DNA from: an uncultured Fodinibius sp.
GTDB lineage: Bacteria > Bacteroidota > Rhodothermia > Balneolales > Balneolaceae
Direction of reading: 5' to 3'
Assembly (NCBI GenBank): GCA_913056455.1
Contig: CAJXMJ010000003.1
Location: forward strand, 62,001-126,000
DNA: 64,000 bases
Shown here: in pieces, positions 17,676-25,785 of the stretch
Layout of the letters: each line of letters starts with the position of its first letter
Numbering within the stretch: the stretch's first letter is position 1
Made by a program: the position numbers and the translations under genes
The notes under the pieces: generated by a model
Told to the model about the DNA's origin: nothing
The model's input: the letters and a program-made list of their open reading frames with translations, nothing else
Databases searched by the model: none

Positions 17676-17995
17676 CAGTGTTTTCGTCTGGTTACTATTC
17701 GAACGGTGAGATAGCCAAGGCCAATCAAGCCAAGGGTTCCTTTGTGGCGTTGAAACCACTCGGTGAGGGTGGGCGGATTCTGCTCATCAGCCAGGCGTTG
17801 GCAAAGCGACATGGATTGGGCGTCTTTTATGGTCGCTCCCTCGGCCACTTGTTGCACCTCGACCGTCGGTTGGAAATAGATTCTGTCGTCGGGATTGCCC
17901 GGCGTACGCTGGGGAGCATTCGGAACCTGTCCGTCAGTAAAATGGGAGGTCCCCACGGGATGGGGCGCGAGCGTGTCGGTGGAGGGAGTGATCAT
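17675..17995 (-). CDS. Tail-anchored small protein, hypothetical
   Basis: This 106-aa protein has a polar, Pro-rich N-terminal part, an amphipathic stretch, then a single C-terminal hydrophobic helix (about 84-101) ending in T-R-R-K-H. The start follows the previous stop by one base. It has the same architecture as several neighbours; function unknown. Confidence 0.65.
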   Translation of the reverse strand: MITPSTDTLAPHPVGTSHFTDGQVPNAPQRTPGNPDDRIYFQPTVEVQQVAEGATIKDAQSMSLCQRLADEQNPPTLTEWFQRHKGTLGLIGLGYLTVRIVTRRKH

Positions 17996-17996
17996 G

Positions 17997-18368
17997 TTAT
18001 TTGTTGTTCTTTTTAAGCATAGAGAACATGAGGGTCCCGCCGGCGATTGCTACCCCGCCAATAATGAGTGCGGTGGTCAAATTGCCAGAGGAGGCCTTGG
18101 CCCGTTGGGCTTGCATCAGCGCCATTTGTTGCTGGGGGGTGAGCCTGCCGGATCCAGAGCCGCTTTTACCGCCATTAATGATCCCATCGACGGTGACAGC
18201 GCTGTCGGCGGCGGTCGTCAAAAAGCTGGACAGGTCGTTGAGGATGCTGCCAAACTTGGTTTTCTTGGAGTCGGTCGGCTGGGGTGGCAGCCCGCTGGTG
18301 GAAAAACTGGGGGTAAACGGAACGGTTGTCTGAAGGAAATCGAGATTGTCGTAGCTGCTGCTATTCAT
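17997..18368 (-). CDS. Tail-anchored small protein, hypothetical
   Basis: The start is taken at the ATG at 18368 (123 aa, MNSSSYDNLD...), because the 33 codons before it would overlap the upstream gene by 86 bases. A Ser/Thr/Gly-rich N-terminal part and a Gln-rich short helix are followed by a C-terminal glycine-rich membrane helix (about 98-116) and the end L-K-K-N-N-K. Likely a membrane component of the particle. Confidence 0.65.
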   Translation of the reverse strand: MNSSSYDNLDFLQTTVPFTPSFSTSGLPPQPTDSKKTKFGSILNDLSSFLTTAADSAVTVDGIINGGKSGSGSGRLTPQQQMALMQAQRAKASSGNLTTALIIGGVAIAGGTLMFSMLKKNNK

Positions 18369-18381
18369 AGGAGAGGGGAGG

Positions 18382-18810
18382 TTAGGTCGATTTGGTGTTG
18401 GACTTCTTCTTTTTAGCAATAATGGTAATGGCTGCGCCAAGAATGGCAACACCTCCAATGGCGGCACCGGCGATCATGGCCGTCGAGGCCGTGTGCTGTT
18501 TTTCGGCGGTGTCGGTGACGTTGTGTTGGAGGGCCGTCATAAGCTGCTGTTTCTCCTGCTCGATTTTTTTCTTTTCGGCAAGCTTCCGACCGTGAGCCTT
18601 GCAAAGGGCCTGGGACTTCTCCCGTTTCCGCCGGCAGCGTTTAAGAGCACCAAACATCTTGCCCTTACAGCTCTGGTTGGCATACCGGCAGGGATCATCT
18701 TGCTCCCAGCCTTGTAGTCCGTTTGGGATGGGATGGTCGCCGGTCATGACCCCTTGGGGGTCATCCTCGTCGGCAATAATAGCTACGGTGGTTAGGTACG
18801 TGCTACTCAT
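18382..18810 (-). CDS. Tail-anchored protein with Cys/Lys-rich core
   Basis: The 142-aa protein has an acidic N-terminus and a central basic segment with four cysteines (residues about 42-70, including C-R-Y-A-N-Q-S-C and C-R-R-K-R). A charged helix and a Gly/Ala/Ile-rich membrane helix (about 111-131) follow, ending in K-K-K-K-S-N-T-K. Function unknown; its architecture is shared with other proteins in the operon. Confidence 0.65.
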   Translation of the reverse strand: MSSTYLTTVAIIADEDDPQGVMTGDHPIPNGLQGWEQDDPCRYANQSCKGKMFGALKRCRRKREKSQALCKAHGRKLAEKKKIEQEKQQLMTALQHNVTDTAEKQHTASTAMIAGAAIGGVAILGAAITIIAKKKKSNTKST

Positions 18811-18819
18811 AAACAGTGA

Positions 18820-19848
18820 TTAGTGATTAAAGGCCCAGTAGCTAATCCCGCCAAGCGTAAGAAGTCCAGTCGAGAGTCCGCCATACAAAAGCCATTGTTT
18901 CTGTTTCGTTTTCTGCCTGCTGGCAATGAACGAGCTACCTAGATCTCCGAATCGGTTCAGGTGATCAATGGCAGGTTGTCCAAATTCTTGGATGATTTGC
19001 GCGTATCGCTGGAGGATTTCGTTGTTTTTCTGGGAGAAGGAAATAACGTCCGATCGTACTCCTTGGGCCATCAGATAATCCCTCCACTGCCCGCGGGCGA
19101 TGCGCTCGTCTTTATCTTTCGCGCCAAACCATTTGGAGAACATGCCTTTCATGGTTACCCCCGTTTGCAGGGCCGTCGTGGCCGCGGCGGTAAGCGTAAT
19201 CGGGTCGATGCCCAGTCCTTTCGGCAAGGCGTTCGGGACGTGCCGGGATTTCGTGATCAGCGACTCGTCAAACGCAAAGCCAGGATATTTGGCGACTGTG
19301 GTATCAAAGGATTTCCATCCCTGAGGGGATCGGTACACCGCGTAGATATGATCATAGGTGCGTCCGTTGCGACTTACAATGCGAAAACCGGTTTGGATAC
19401 CCAGGCTTTGTAGCAGGCAGGCCCCGAGGATGGCGTGGTCGTCACAATCACCGGCTTTTTGGCGGATAGTCACGTCCGGCGATTGAATACGTTCGACATT
19501 CCAGGGGTCGGCTGCGTAATTGATATTACGAACCATCCACGTGTAAATAGCTTCCGCTACCTGCTGGGTATCGCGCAGATTCGGCAGGCCGGTGTTGGCA
19601 TTGCGGGGGATACGGTTGGTTATACGGAGCGCTAAATTGCGAAGCTGTTCCCGTCCGGTGTAGGTGGTCACCAGCTCGGAGGCAACCATTAGTACCTGGT
19701 CGATGCCCGGATACCGCTGGCGGCTGCTGGTAATAAGGGCGGTAGCATCTCCGGTTGGGGAGCCTGCTACCGCCTGTGTGCTCGTCGCCGTACCGTTGGT
19801 CGGGACTGCGTTGCGGGAAATCGATATGTCAGAGTAGGCGCTGCTCAA
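18820..19848 (-). CDS. Transglutaminase-like cysteine protein with C-terminal anchor
   Basis: The 342-aa protein contains a transglutaminase-like (papain-fold) core with the expected triad: Cys135 in G-D-C-D-D-H-A, His167 in Y-D-H-I-Y-A-V-Y and Asp182 in F-D-T-T. A C-terminal membrane helix lies at about 318-336. The start codon is TTG (19846-19848), overlapping the stop of a 35-codon gene as TTGA, which supports both. Members of this fold act as peptidases or cross-linking enzymes. The operon context suggests cell-wall or particle processing; substrate unknown. Confidence 0.75.
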   Translation of the reverse strand: MSSAYSDISISRNAVPTNGTATSTQAVAGSPTGDATALITSSRQRYPGIDQVLMVASELVTTYTGREQLRNLALRITNRIPRNANTGLPNLRDTQQVAEAIYTWMVRNINYAADPWNVERIQSPDVTIRQKAGDCDDHAILGACLLQSLGIQTGFRIVSRNGRTYDHIYAVYRSPQGWKSFDTTVAKYPGFAFDESLITKSRHVPNALPKGLGIDPITLTAAATTALQTGVTMKGMFSKWFGAKDKDERIARGQWRDYLMAQGVRSDVISFSQKNNEILQRYAQIIQEFGQPAIDHLNRFGDLGSSFIASRQKTKQKQWLLYGGLSTGLLTLGGISYWAFNH

Positions 19849-19952
19849 TATGAGGAGGATACGTTTGGAATGAAGATCTGCATGCCGTGCGTTGGGGTGG
19901 TTCGGATGATCTCGCCAAGGCCGGTCACGGGCTCTTGGTTGACAGTTGGCAT
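19845..19952 (-). CDS. 35-aa mini-protein coupled to transglutaminase-like gene
   Basis: A 36-codon frame runs from ATG (19952) to TGA (19845). The protein starts M-P-T-V-N-Q-E-P and ends N-V-S-S-S-Y, with no membrane helix. It fills the only gap between the 138-aa and 342-aa genes, and its TGA overlaps the downstream TTG start. Such packing is typical of real small phage genes, or it may act as a leader that sets translation of the TTG-start gene. Confidence 0.5.
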   Translation of the reverse strand: MPTVNQEPVTGLGEIIRTTPTHGMQIFIPNVSSSY

Positions 19953-19964
19953 AACGAATGGGGG

Positions 19965-20381
19965 TTATTTCGGTTGAAATGGGGCTTGTCGGCTGGCCTT
20001 GACCAGGGTTTGTAGTTGGACAATGACATCAGTCATCAGTCGCCGCACTTGGGGGCTTACTTGCGTGCCGCTAAGACTGAGCAGCTGTTGACAAGCGAAA
20101 GGGGCAGGGATATAGGATAGCGTAGTTGCGTATTGCCCTAATCCATCCACAAGGGGATATACGGTTTTTGCAATGCGTTCGGCTCCTATATCCCTGCTTA
20201 TCGCTTCCATAGAAAGTATTTTGGCCATTCCGACCCAGTCGCCGGTTGTAAGCGGCCGACCACGGGATTGCAGCAGGGTCAGCTGTGATGTAATGCGTTT
20301 TGCGTACACCGAAAAATCGCTGGACCGGTCGCCCAGGTATTCGAGGGCCATATTTAAAAGGGTAAGATGTCCGGAGTTCAT
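19965..20381 (-). CDS. Helical hypothetical protein, late operon
   Basis: This 138-aa protein is mainly helix-predicted, with no signal peptide or clear membrane helix. Hydrophobic positions are spread through residues about 85-125. It lies 12 bases after the coiled-coil gene. No family recognised; perhaps a scaffold or particle component, given its position near the promoter end of the operon. Confidence 0.6.
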   Translation of the reverse strand: MNSGHLTLLNMALEYLGDRSSDFSVYAKRITSQLTLLQSRGRPLTTGDWVGMAKILSMEAISRDIGAERIAKTVYPLVDGLGQYATTLSYIPAPFACQQLLSLSGTQVSPQVRRLMTDVIVQLQTLVKASRQAPFQPK

Positions 20382-20393
20382 AGGTGGTGGCGG

Positions 20394-21416
20394 TTACGGG
20401 GTTGGGGTGGGGTCCGAGTGGCCGTTGCGGTGAGGGGGCCTGAACTGGCCATTAAGTGTGGCCTTCCCGCCAGAGATAGTCGGTTTTGCTGAATTGGGAT
20501 CGTTGTTGGCGGGAAGGTGCCGAGAAGTTTCCTCCTCGGCACCTTTGGATGGTTCGGCTTTGTTGTTGGGGAGAGGTTCTTGTTGGGGTAAAGGGGAAGA
20601 TTGTGGAGCTTGCATGGACTGGGTCAAGGACACTTTCAATGTCTCGGCCTGCTCGGGGGTCAGTTGGGGGTGGCCGTTTCCGGGCCGCTGGGCAAATAGC
20701 CCTGAGATTACCGTGAAAAACATAGGAGCATTTTCTTCCAGCATATCCAGCATGCGGCTTCCGGCGTCACGGCCGCCGGCTCGCTGCTCCATCTCCATGC
20801 GAAATTTTATCTTTTCGAGCTCGCCGAGCTCTTTTTCCAGGTCCTTGAGATCGGTTCGGTGACGTTCTTTGAGGCGATCAATGTCGTTGCGGTGGGTCTC
20901 CCGGAGTTCGGAAAGTTCTTTCTGGTGGGTAAGCAGGGTGGCCGTTTTGTCTTCGGCCAGCTCGCGTTTTAGGTTCATGATTTCGTCGACCTGCTGGCGA
21001 ATCTTGCGGTCCCCGTCGTGGAGCTCGCCTTCGAGGCGAAGGATGCGGTTGTGGTAAAAGCTGTTGTCGGGTTTTTCAGCGGACGTTGTGCCAGCGGCTG
21101 ACGACATAAGGTCATCGCTGTCGGACTCTACCGGTTCAATCCGAAAACCTATTTGAATATCACCGTCCATTCCGGTGTGTAAGGTATAAAGGCCGGGCTG
21201 CAAGCGAAACATCGCTTTGACAATATTGAACGGCTGGCGAAAATTGTAGGGAAGCTCTTTGCTGACCTCTTTTAGGTTGTCGGTCATCCCGGTGATGTGC
21301 CCAAAGATCGATATTCCCTGCTCCATCTCTTGGAGGGTTTGGGCGTAATCGCGCTCGTCGGCATCGATTTGAACGTCACTTAGCGGTTCAGGTATGGGGT
21401 CAGCATTCGTTAGCAT
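20394..21416 (-). CDS. Coiled-coil protein, first gene of late operon
   Basis: The 340-aa protein has an N-terminal globular part (residues about 20-115, beta-containing), a long charged coiled coil at about 125-220 rich in Leu/Glu/Lys/Arg heptads, then a Pro/Gln/Asn-rich low-complexity C-terminus. As the first gene after the 551-base control region it could be a scaffold or an early regulator. A coiled coil with disordered tail would suit an assembly scaffold, but this is inference. Confidence 0.65.
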   Translation of the reverse strand: MLTNADPIPEPLSDVQIDADERDYAQTLQEMEQGISIFGHITGMTDNLKEVSKELPYNFRQPFNIVKAMFRLQPGLYTLHTGMDGDIQIGFRIEPVESDSDDLMSSAAGTTSAEKPDNSFYHNRILRLEGELHDGDRKIRQQVDEIMNLKRELAEDKTATLLTHQKELSELRETHRNDIDRLKERHRTDLKDLEKELGELEKIKFRMEMEQRAGGRDAGSRMLDMLEENAPMFFTVISGLFAQRPGNGHPQLTPEQAETLKVSLTQSMQAPQSSPLPQQEPLPNNKAEPSKGAEEETSRHLPANNDPNSAKPTISGGKATLNGQFRPPHRNGHSDPTPTP

Positions 21417-21606
21417 AATGCGATAACATCGTTTTAGTTAATCACTGATGCTAACGTAACATAATTTCAAATCAGGGTAAATACCCCGGGATGGGCTGGA
21501 ATGGCCTGTAACGGTCTGCCAGAGAATGGGACGTATTGGGAACGAATGAAATAAAAGGAAACCCTTAATGAGGTATCTCATATCCAAATATGTACGAATA
21601 ACATAT

Positions 21607-21658
21607 ATTATCTGTACACATTATGTGTATAAGAGCCAATTCAATTTGTACAGATAAT
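21607..21658. promoter_or_regulatory. 12-bp perfect inverted repeat, operator-like
   Basis: ATTATCTGTACA (21607-21618) and its exact reverse complement TGTACAGATAAT (21647-21658) are separated by 28 bases. Each arm holds the palindrome TGTACA. It lies between divergent transcription units and is therefore a candidate binding site for a regulator of the late operon; it has no T tract and is not a terminator. Confidence 0.55.
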
Positions 21659-21897
21659 GGGTGCAATTTCCTGGATCAGATTACATTACTCCCATTTTTG
21701 GATGTTATGCATACAATAAATAGTATTGAAACGGTATGTATAAGACTAGGTTAAAGGGCTTAACTCTTTTCTCATACTTATTTCTACATCAAAAATATTT
21801 CTCAACAGCCCCTCTCTTAATAAGCTCATTTCCCACATATAAACTATTGACCTCTTTTATAATGGCAAAAAATAATTAATAATATTGTAAAGCACTA

Positions 21898-21926
21898 TTG
21901 ACATATATCCAAAATAGCTGTACTAT
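21898..21926 (+). promoter_or_regulatory. Promoter for the cargo block
   Basis: TTGACA (21898-21903) and TACTAT (21921-21926) are separated by exactly 17 bases, 42 bases upstream of the ATG at 21968. This is a sigma-70-like promoter of the general type; whether this host uses that consensus is not shown by the sequence. Confidence 0.55.
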
Positions 21927-21967
21927 ATGTAAAGTTAACTTAACATATAGACAAACAGGTATTACAT

Positions 21968-22390
21968 ATGAATAGTGATAAAAGAAAATCAGGTGACAGG
22001 GAGAAGAGGAGCAGCGTAAAAACGGTATCCCTGGCAATTTGGACTACCCTATGGGTTTTATCGGTTGCATTAGCAACTTTTGGACACGAGTTGTTATGGG
22101 GATCAAATGATCTTTTTAACGTGCTTGTCATACTGCTGAATTTTGGTATTGGTATTGGCATGATCATGGCGATCATCAAACATTTGAGGGAAATGGATGA
22201 GATGTTACAAAAAATTCACTTAGAGTCGATGGGAATTTCATTGGGTCTGACCGTTATAGGCGGCATCAGTTATTCAATGTTAGACGCCACAAATGTGATA
22301 CCCTTTGATGCGGAAATTGCTGGAGTAATTGTTTTAATCAGCCTTTCGTATTTCATTTCTCTGTTAATTAACCTAAGAAGATACAAATGA
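21968..22390 (+). CDS. Four-TM membrane protein paired with HTH regulator
   Basis: The 140-aa protein has four hydrophobic segments (about residues 20-42, 49-68, 87-104 and 113-134) in a charged frame, similar to small DUF2178-like membrane proteins. Its stop overlaps the start of the next HTH gene as ATGA. This two-gene arrangement of a small integral membrane protein and a XRE-type regulator recurs in many bacteria, often with the membrane protein as a putative signal sensor; the function here is not known. Confidence 0.7.
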   Translation: MNSDKRKSGDREKRSSVKTVSLAIWTTLWVLSVALATFGHELLWGSNDLFNVLVILLNFGIGIGMIMAIIKHLREMDEMLQKIHLESMGISLGLTVIGGISYSMLDATNVIPFDAEIAGVIVLISLSYFISLLINLRRYK

Positions 22391-22581
22391 AAAACCGATT
22401 GAAAGTACTTCGGGCTGAACGCGACTGGACACAGGCTGATCTGGCCAGTGCCTTAGATGTATCACGGCAGACCGTCAATGCCATTGAAACAGGAAAGTAT
22501 GACCCAAGTTTACCCCTGGCATTTAAAATTGCGAGACTTTTTGATAAACAGATCGAAGACATTTTTGATGACGAGGAATAA
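22387..22581 (+). CDS. XRE-family HTH regulator (small)
   Basis: The 64-aa protein is almost only a helix-turn-helix: W-T-Q-A-D-L-A-x-x-L-D-V-S-R-Q-T-V-N-A-I-E-x-G-K-Y at residues about 14-39, then P-S-L-x-L-A-F-K-I-A and an acidic end. This is the compact YvaP/XRE type that usually controls its own operon. It is coupled by ATGA overlap to the upstream membrane protein and transcribed from the promoter at 21898. Confidence 0.85.
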   Translation: MKNRLKVLRAERDWTQADLASALDVSRQTVNAIETGKYDPSLPLAFKIARLFDKQIEDIFDDEE

Positions 22582-22704
22582 CAGAAGATCTACGATATAA
22601 AGAAGCACTTTTACTTTACCTGATACCTTTATTGATAACAACCCTTAAAACAACACGGCTAAATAAAATTTGGCATAGACTCTAACAATTAGAATATAAA
22701 GAAC

Positions 22705-24111
22705 ATGAAATCATTACTAATAACAACACTTTTAATCGCATTCTCCGTAATGAATGCCCTTTCACAAGATATTTCCGGGGTATGGCACGGTACTGCAAAA
22801 AATCCGGACAACAAAGAGGTCCTATTTGTTTTTCTATTTGAGAACACACCCAATGGCCTTATTTCAACGATGGCTGTTCCTACTTTTGAGGTTTCAGAGA
22901 TCAAACCAAAATCGACCACTTTCGAAAATGGAGTATTGAGTATCGACGGTTCCAATGTTGGAATGGAATATGAAGGTACTTGGAATGAAACCACCGGTCA
23001 AATAGAAGGAACTTATAGAGAAGGAAATATGAAACTTACCCTAGCACTAAAACAGGGTAATCCATCGATGACAAAGCTTAACAGGCCTCAGGAACCTGAA
23101 AAGCCTTATCCTTATTACGAGGAGAAAGTGCTTTTTACAAATACCGAAGCGGGTATTTCACTTTCCGGTACGTTTACAAGGCCAACTCAAAAAGGAGCCT
23201 ATCCTGTGGTTATTTTGATTAGTGGAAGCGGACGGCATGACAGAGATGGAAGTATGTACACACACCGGCCTTTTTTAGTGCTGTCGGATTATCTTACTCG
23301 GAAAGGTATCGCCGTATTGCGTTATGACGACAGGGGCTTTGGCAAATCTACAGGTGATTTTAATAAAGCCACTACCGCAGATTTTGCTCAAGATGTTTTA
23401 AGTGCGGTTAGCTATTTAAAAATGCGAAAAGATATTGATACAAAATATATTGGGCTCATTGGACATAGTGAAGGAGGCATAATTGCTCCTTTAGCTGCCA
23501 ATCGAAGTTCTGATATCTCATTTATTGTAACATTGGCTGCCACAGGTATACCAGGTAGCGAAGTGGCTATAACACAATCAAAAACGTTACGACCATTTCC
23601 GGTTCCTGATGAAGATACATTTGCAGAAAACGTAAGAAAAGCAATAAGAATTGCTACTTCTGATTTAGAGACCACAGCCAAAAGAAATGCATTACATACA
23701 CATAATGAGGTTTACCTGACACCTATATTAAAATCATTAGGTGCCTCAGATGAAAATATTTCAAAATTTATTGAGAATGAAACGGAGATCGTGTTAAGAC
23801 CCTGGAGTAAATATTTCTACAACTATAATCCTGCAGATGAATTCGAGAAATTGAATATTCCTGTGCTTTCATTATATGGTAGTAAGGATCAGCAAGTAGT
23901 TGCAAGTATTAATCAAAATGCCATTCGTAATGCTTTAATCAAGGGAAATAATGATGCATATAAAGTAGTAGAGCTTGAAAACCTGAACCATCTATTTCAA
24001 GAATGTAAAACAGGCAAAATTGAAGAATACAAAGAGTTGGAACAAACAATATCTCCAATAGTGCTAGAGGAAATTTCCAATTGGATTTTTGAAATAATTC
24101 AAGCAAAATAA
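22705..24111 (+). CDS. Secreted alpha/beta hydrolase
   Basis: In this 468-aa protein, an N-terminal signal peptide (about residues 1-20) is followed by a beta-rich N-terminal domain (about 21-120) and an alpha/beta-hydrolase core. The nucleophile elbow is G-H-S-E-G-G (Ser about 255), with an R-G-F-G-K-S-T stretch before it. The probable acid is Asp in Y-G-S-K-D-Q and the probable base is His in N-L-N-H-L-F near the end. The family contains broad acyl esterases and peptidases; the substrate cannot be told. It probably acts in the periplasm or outside the cell. A cargo gene of the element; the next gene starts 83 bases later. Confidence 0.8.
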   Translation: MKSLLITTLLIAFSVMNALSQDISGVWHGTAKNPDNKEVLFVFLFENTPNGLISTMAVPTFEVSEIKPKSTTFENGVLSIDGSNVGMEYEGTWNETTGQIEGTYREGNMKLTLALKQGNPSMTKLNRPQEPEKPYPYYEEKVLFTNTEAGISLSGTFTRPTQKGAYPVVILISGSGRHDRDGSMYTHRPFLVLSDYLTRKGIAVLRYDDRGFGKSTGDFNKATTADFAQDVLSAVSYLKMRKDIDTKYIGLIGHSEGGIIAPLAANRSSDISFIVTLAATGIPGSEVAITQSKTLRPFPVPDEDTFAENVRKAIRIATSDLETTAKRNALHTHNEVYLTPILKSLGASDENISKFIENETEIVLRPWSKYFYNYNPADEFEKLNIPVLSLYGSKDQQVVASINQNAIRNALIKGNNDAYKVVELENLNHLFQECKTGKIEEYKELEQTISPIVLEEISNWIFEIIQAK

Positions 24112-24194
24112 GTGAAACAAAATACTAAACATACAAACAGGAATAACATGAAAAGAGTTCGTGTTATGCAACAAGTAACTAATAGAATAAAACC

Positions 24195-24371
24195 ATGAAA
24201 AAAGAAAAAAAAATAGTTCTGGGAATGTCATTTGGTGTTGCAATTGGAGCTGCGATTGGAGTGTTGACGGATAATCTGCCTTTATGGATTTCTTTAGGAA
24301 TAGCAATCGGTGCCGCATTGGGTATGTCCTTAAGTCAAAAACTGGAAAAAGAAATTGACAATGAAAGCTAA
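24195..24371 (+). CDS. Glycine-zipper membrane mini-protein
   Basis: A 58-aa protein running from ATG 24195 to TAA 24371. A basic N-terminus (M-K-K-E-K-K) is followed by two hydrophobic segments (about 8-24 and 30-46) with G-x-x-x-G spacing (G-V-A-I-G-A-A-I-G and G-I-A-I-G-A-A-L-G), then a charged tail. It is typical of small glycine-zipper membrane proteins of unknown role often found beside hydrolase or stress genes. Confidence 0.7.
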   Translation: MKKEKKIVLGMSFGVAIGAAIGVLTDNLPLWISLGIAIGAALGMSLSQKLEKEIDNES

Positions 24372-24596
24372 TGTTAAAATAACTGTTAAAAGCATATAAA
24401 CTGTATCATCACGCAGTTTAAAATTACCGTTAGAACTTTTTTACGAATATAAAAAAGCCTTATAACTCGGACAGGCTTCGACATTTGATTGCCTCTCTTT
24501 CATTTTATAACTATTTCGACATTCCAGTGCTTCTCGGTTATGCGCCAGATTTTTATAGTGCTTACCATATATTCTAACTTGCTTAAATATTCATAA

Positions 24597-25379
24597 ATGA
24601 AACGTATCCATCTATTCGAATTTGAAGATTTTGCCTGGTTCCCCGAGTGGTTACGAAGATGTATGACGAGATTAATTTTAGTTATGCACAAACTACTGGG
24701 AACTAGTGAAAAGCTTGCTGATTTGCTTGCTAAAGTTTTAAGAAAATCTGAAACATCAATGATTTTGGATCTATGCTCTGGAAGCGGTGGTCCCATGCCT
24801 GACGTTCTACAGATCCTGCGTGATAAGCATGGCATGCCAAACATCAGTTTAATCTTAACGGACCTCTATCCCGATTCTAAAACAGCAGAAATCTATAATA
24901 GTCAAGATGAAAATAATATTAACTATCTGACTACCCCCGTTGATGCTACCCAATTAGATAGCCAAATGAGCGGACTCCGAACAATGATCGGAAGTTTTCA
25001 TCATATGAGACCTCATGAAGCAAGAAATATATTAGCCGCTTTTCAGGAAAGTAGTAAACCTGTCTGCATCTTTGAAGTTAGCGATAATAGTACTCCCATT
25101 GGTCTTTGGTGGATAGCCTTTCCCATTAACTTTCTCATGACGTTTTTTATAACTCCCATGGTTAGACCTATGACTTGGCAGCAACTTGTTTTTACTTATA
25201 TCATTCCTGTTATCCCAATCTGTTTCGGGTGGGATGGTGCTGTTTCAAATGCAAGAGCATATACCCTTAATGATTTGGATGAGTTATTAAGTGGTATTGA
25301 GTCCAATAATTATGAATGGGAAAAGGGAATAATCGAAGGAAAGACTAATCAAATTTATTTGCTCGGTCTTCCAAATTAA
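24597..25379 (+). CDS. SAM-dependent methyltransferase-like membrane protein
   Basis: In this 260-aa protein, residues about 55-150 look like a class I methyltransferase: motif I I-L-D-L-C-S-G-S-G-G-P (about 55-65), an acidic D-L-Y-P-D after the next strand, and G-S-F-H-H-M-R at motif IV. Two hydrophobic segments follow (about 169-185 and 194-212), so it may sit on the membrane. The substrate is unknown. It is preceded by 225 bases that hold no gene. Confidence 0.7.
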   Translation: MKRIHLFEFEDFAWFPEWLRRCMTRLILVMHKLLGTSEKLADLLAKVLRKSETSMILDLCSGSGGPMPDVLQILRDKHGMPNISLILTDLYPDSKTAEIYNSQDENNINYLTTPVDATQLDSQMSGLRTMIGSFHHMRPHEARNILAAFQESSKPVCIFEVSDNSTPIGLWWIAFPINFLMTFFITPMVRPMTWQQLVFTYIIPVIPICFGWDGAVSNARAYTLNDLDELLSGIESNNYEWEKGIIEGKTNQIYLLGLPN

Positions 25380-25551
25380 ACTAAAAATATCTTTCAAGCC
25401 CTATAACCCGCCTTTAGACAACCACTCTTGTTAGAACGCCATTCGGGATTTAATTCTTGCAGTTCGTCCGTTCTATTTCAAAATTGATTTCGAGTTAACT
25501 TTTTGTGGTAATAGATTACTATAGTATAACCGAAATCTAAATTTTGCGAAT

Positions 25552-25785
25552 ATGGAATACAATAAAGATAAAGTTGACGAGGTGGTTCTTGCGTTACTGC
25601 AGCTTACGGTGTTTGACGACAAATTTAGTACCCGGGCTTGGAAAGGGCATAGCTGGGAGCATCTGGATCGACTGTACGAAAAAGGATTTATTGACAATCC
25701 TAAATCGAAGAACAAATCAGTAGTGATCACAGAAGAAGGTGAAAAGAAATCACAAGCATTATTTGAAAAGTATTTTGCCCTATAG
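25552..25785 (+). CDS. DUF6429 family protein
   Basis: This 77-aa protein has the characteristic pattern of the DUF6429 family: D-K-V-D-E-V-V-L-A-L-L-x-L-T at residues 6-19, R-A-W-K-G-H-S-W near 30, L-x-x-L-Y-E-K-G-F-I and K-S-V-V-I-T-E-E-G-E near 60. It is a small soluble protein of unknown function, frequent as a single gene in accessory DNA. Last gene of the plus-strand cargo block. Confidence 0.8.
   Translation: MEYNKDKVDEVVLALLQLTVFDDKFSTRAWKGHSWEHLDRLYEKGFIDNPKSKNKSVVITEEGEKKSQALFEKYFAL

Larger units (their letters stand above)
21417..21967. promoter_or_regulatory. Divergent intergenic control region
   Basis: This 551-base AT-rich gene-free stretch separates the minus-strand late operon from the plus-strand cargo genes, so promoters for both must lie here. 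Visible content: a 12-bp inverted repeat (21607-21618 with 21647-21658), several TGTAC/GTACA words around it, and a good plus-strand promoter at 21898-21926. No other coding signal was found. The late-operon promoter was not identified with confidence. Confidence 0.6.

Noticed and set aside
190-21416. Gene transfer agent or tailed-phage late operon
   Set aside because: No portal, terminase, HK97 capsid, protease or tail gene could be recognised in the whole operon.
24455-24478. Hairpin AAGCCT/AGGCTT with T run on the minus strand
   Set aside because: No minus-strand gene leads into it, and the stem is only 6 bp; it is not reported as a terminator.
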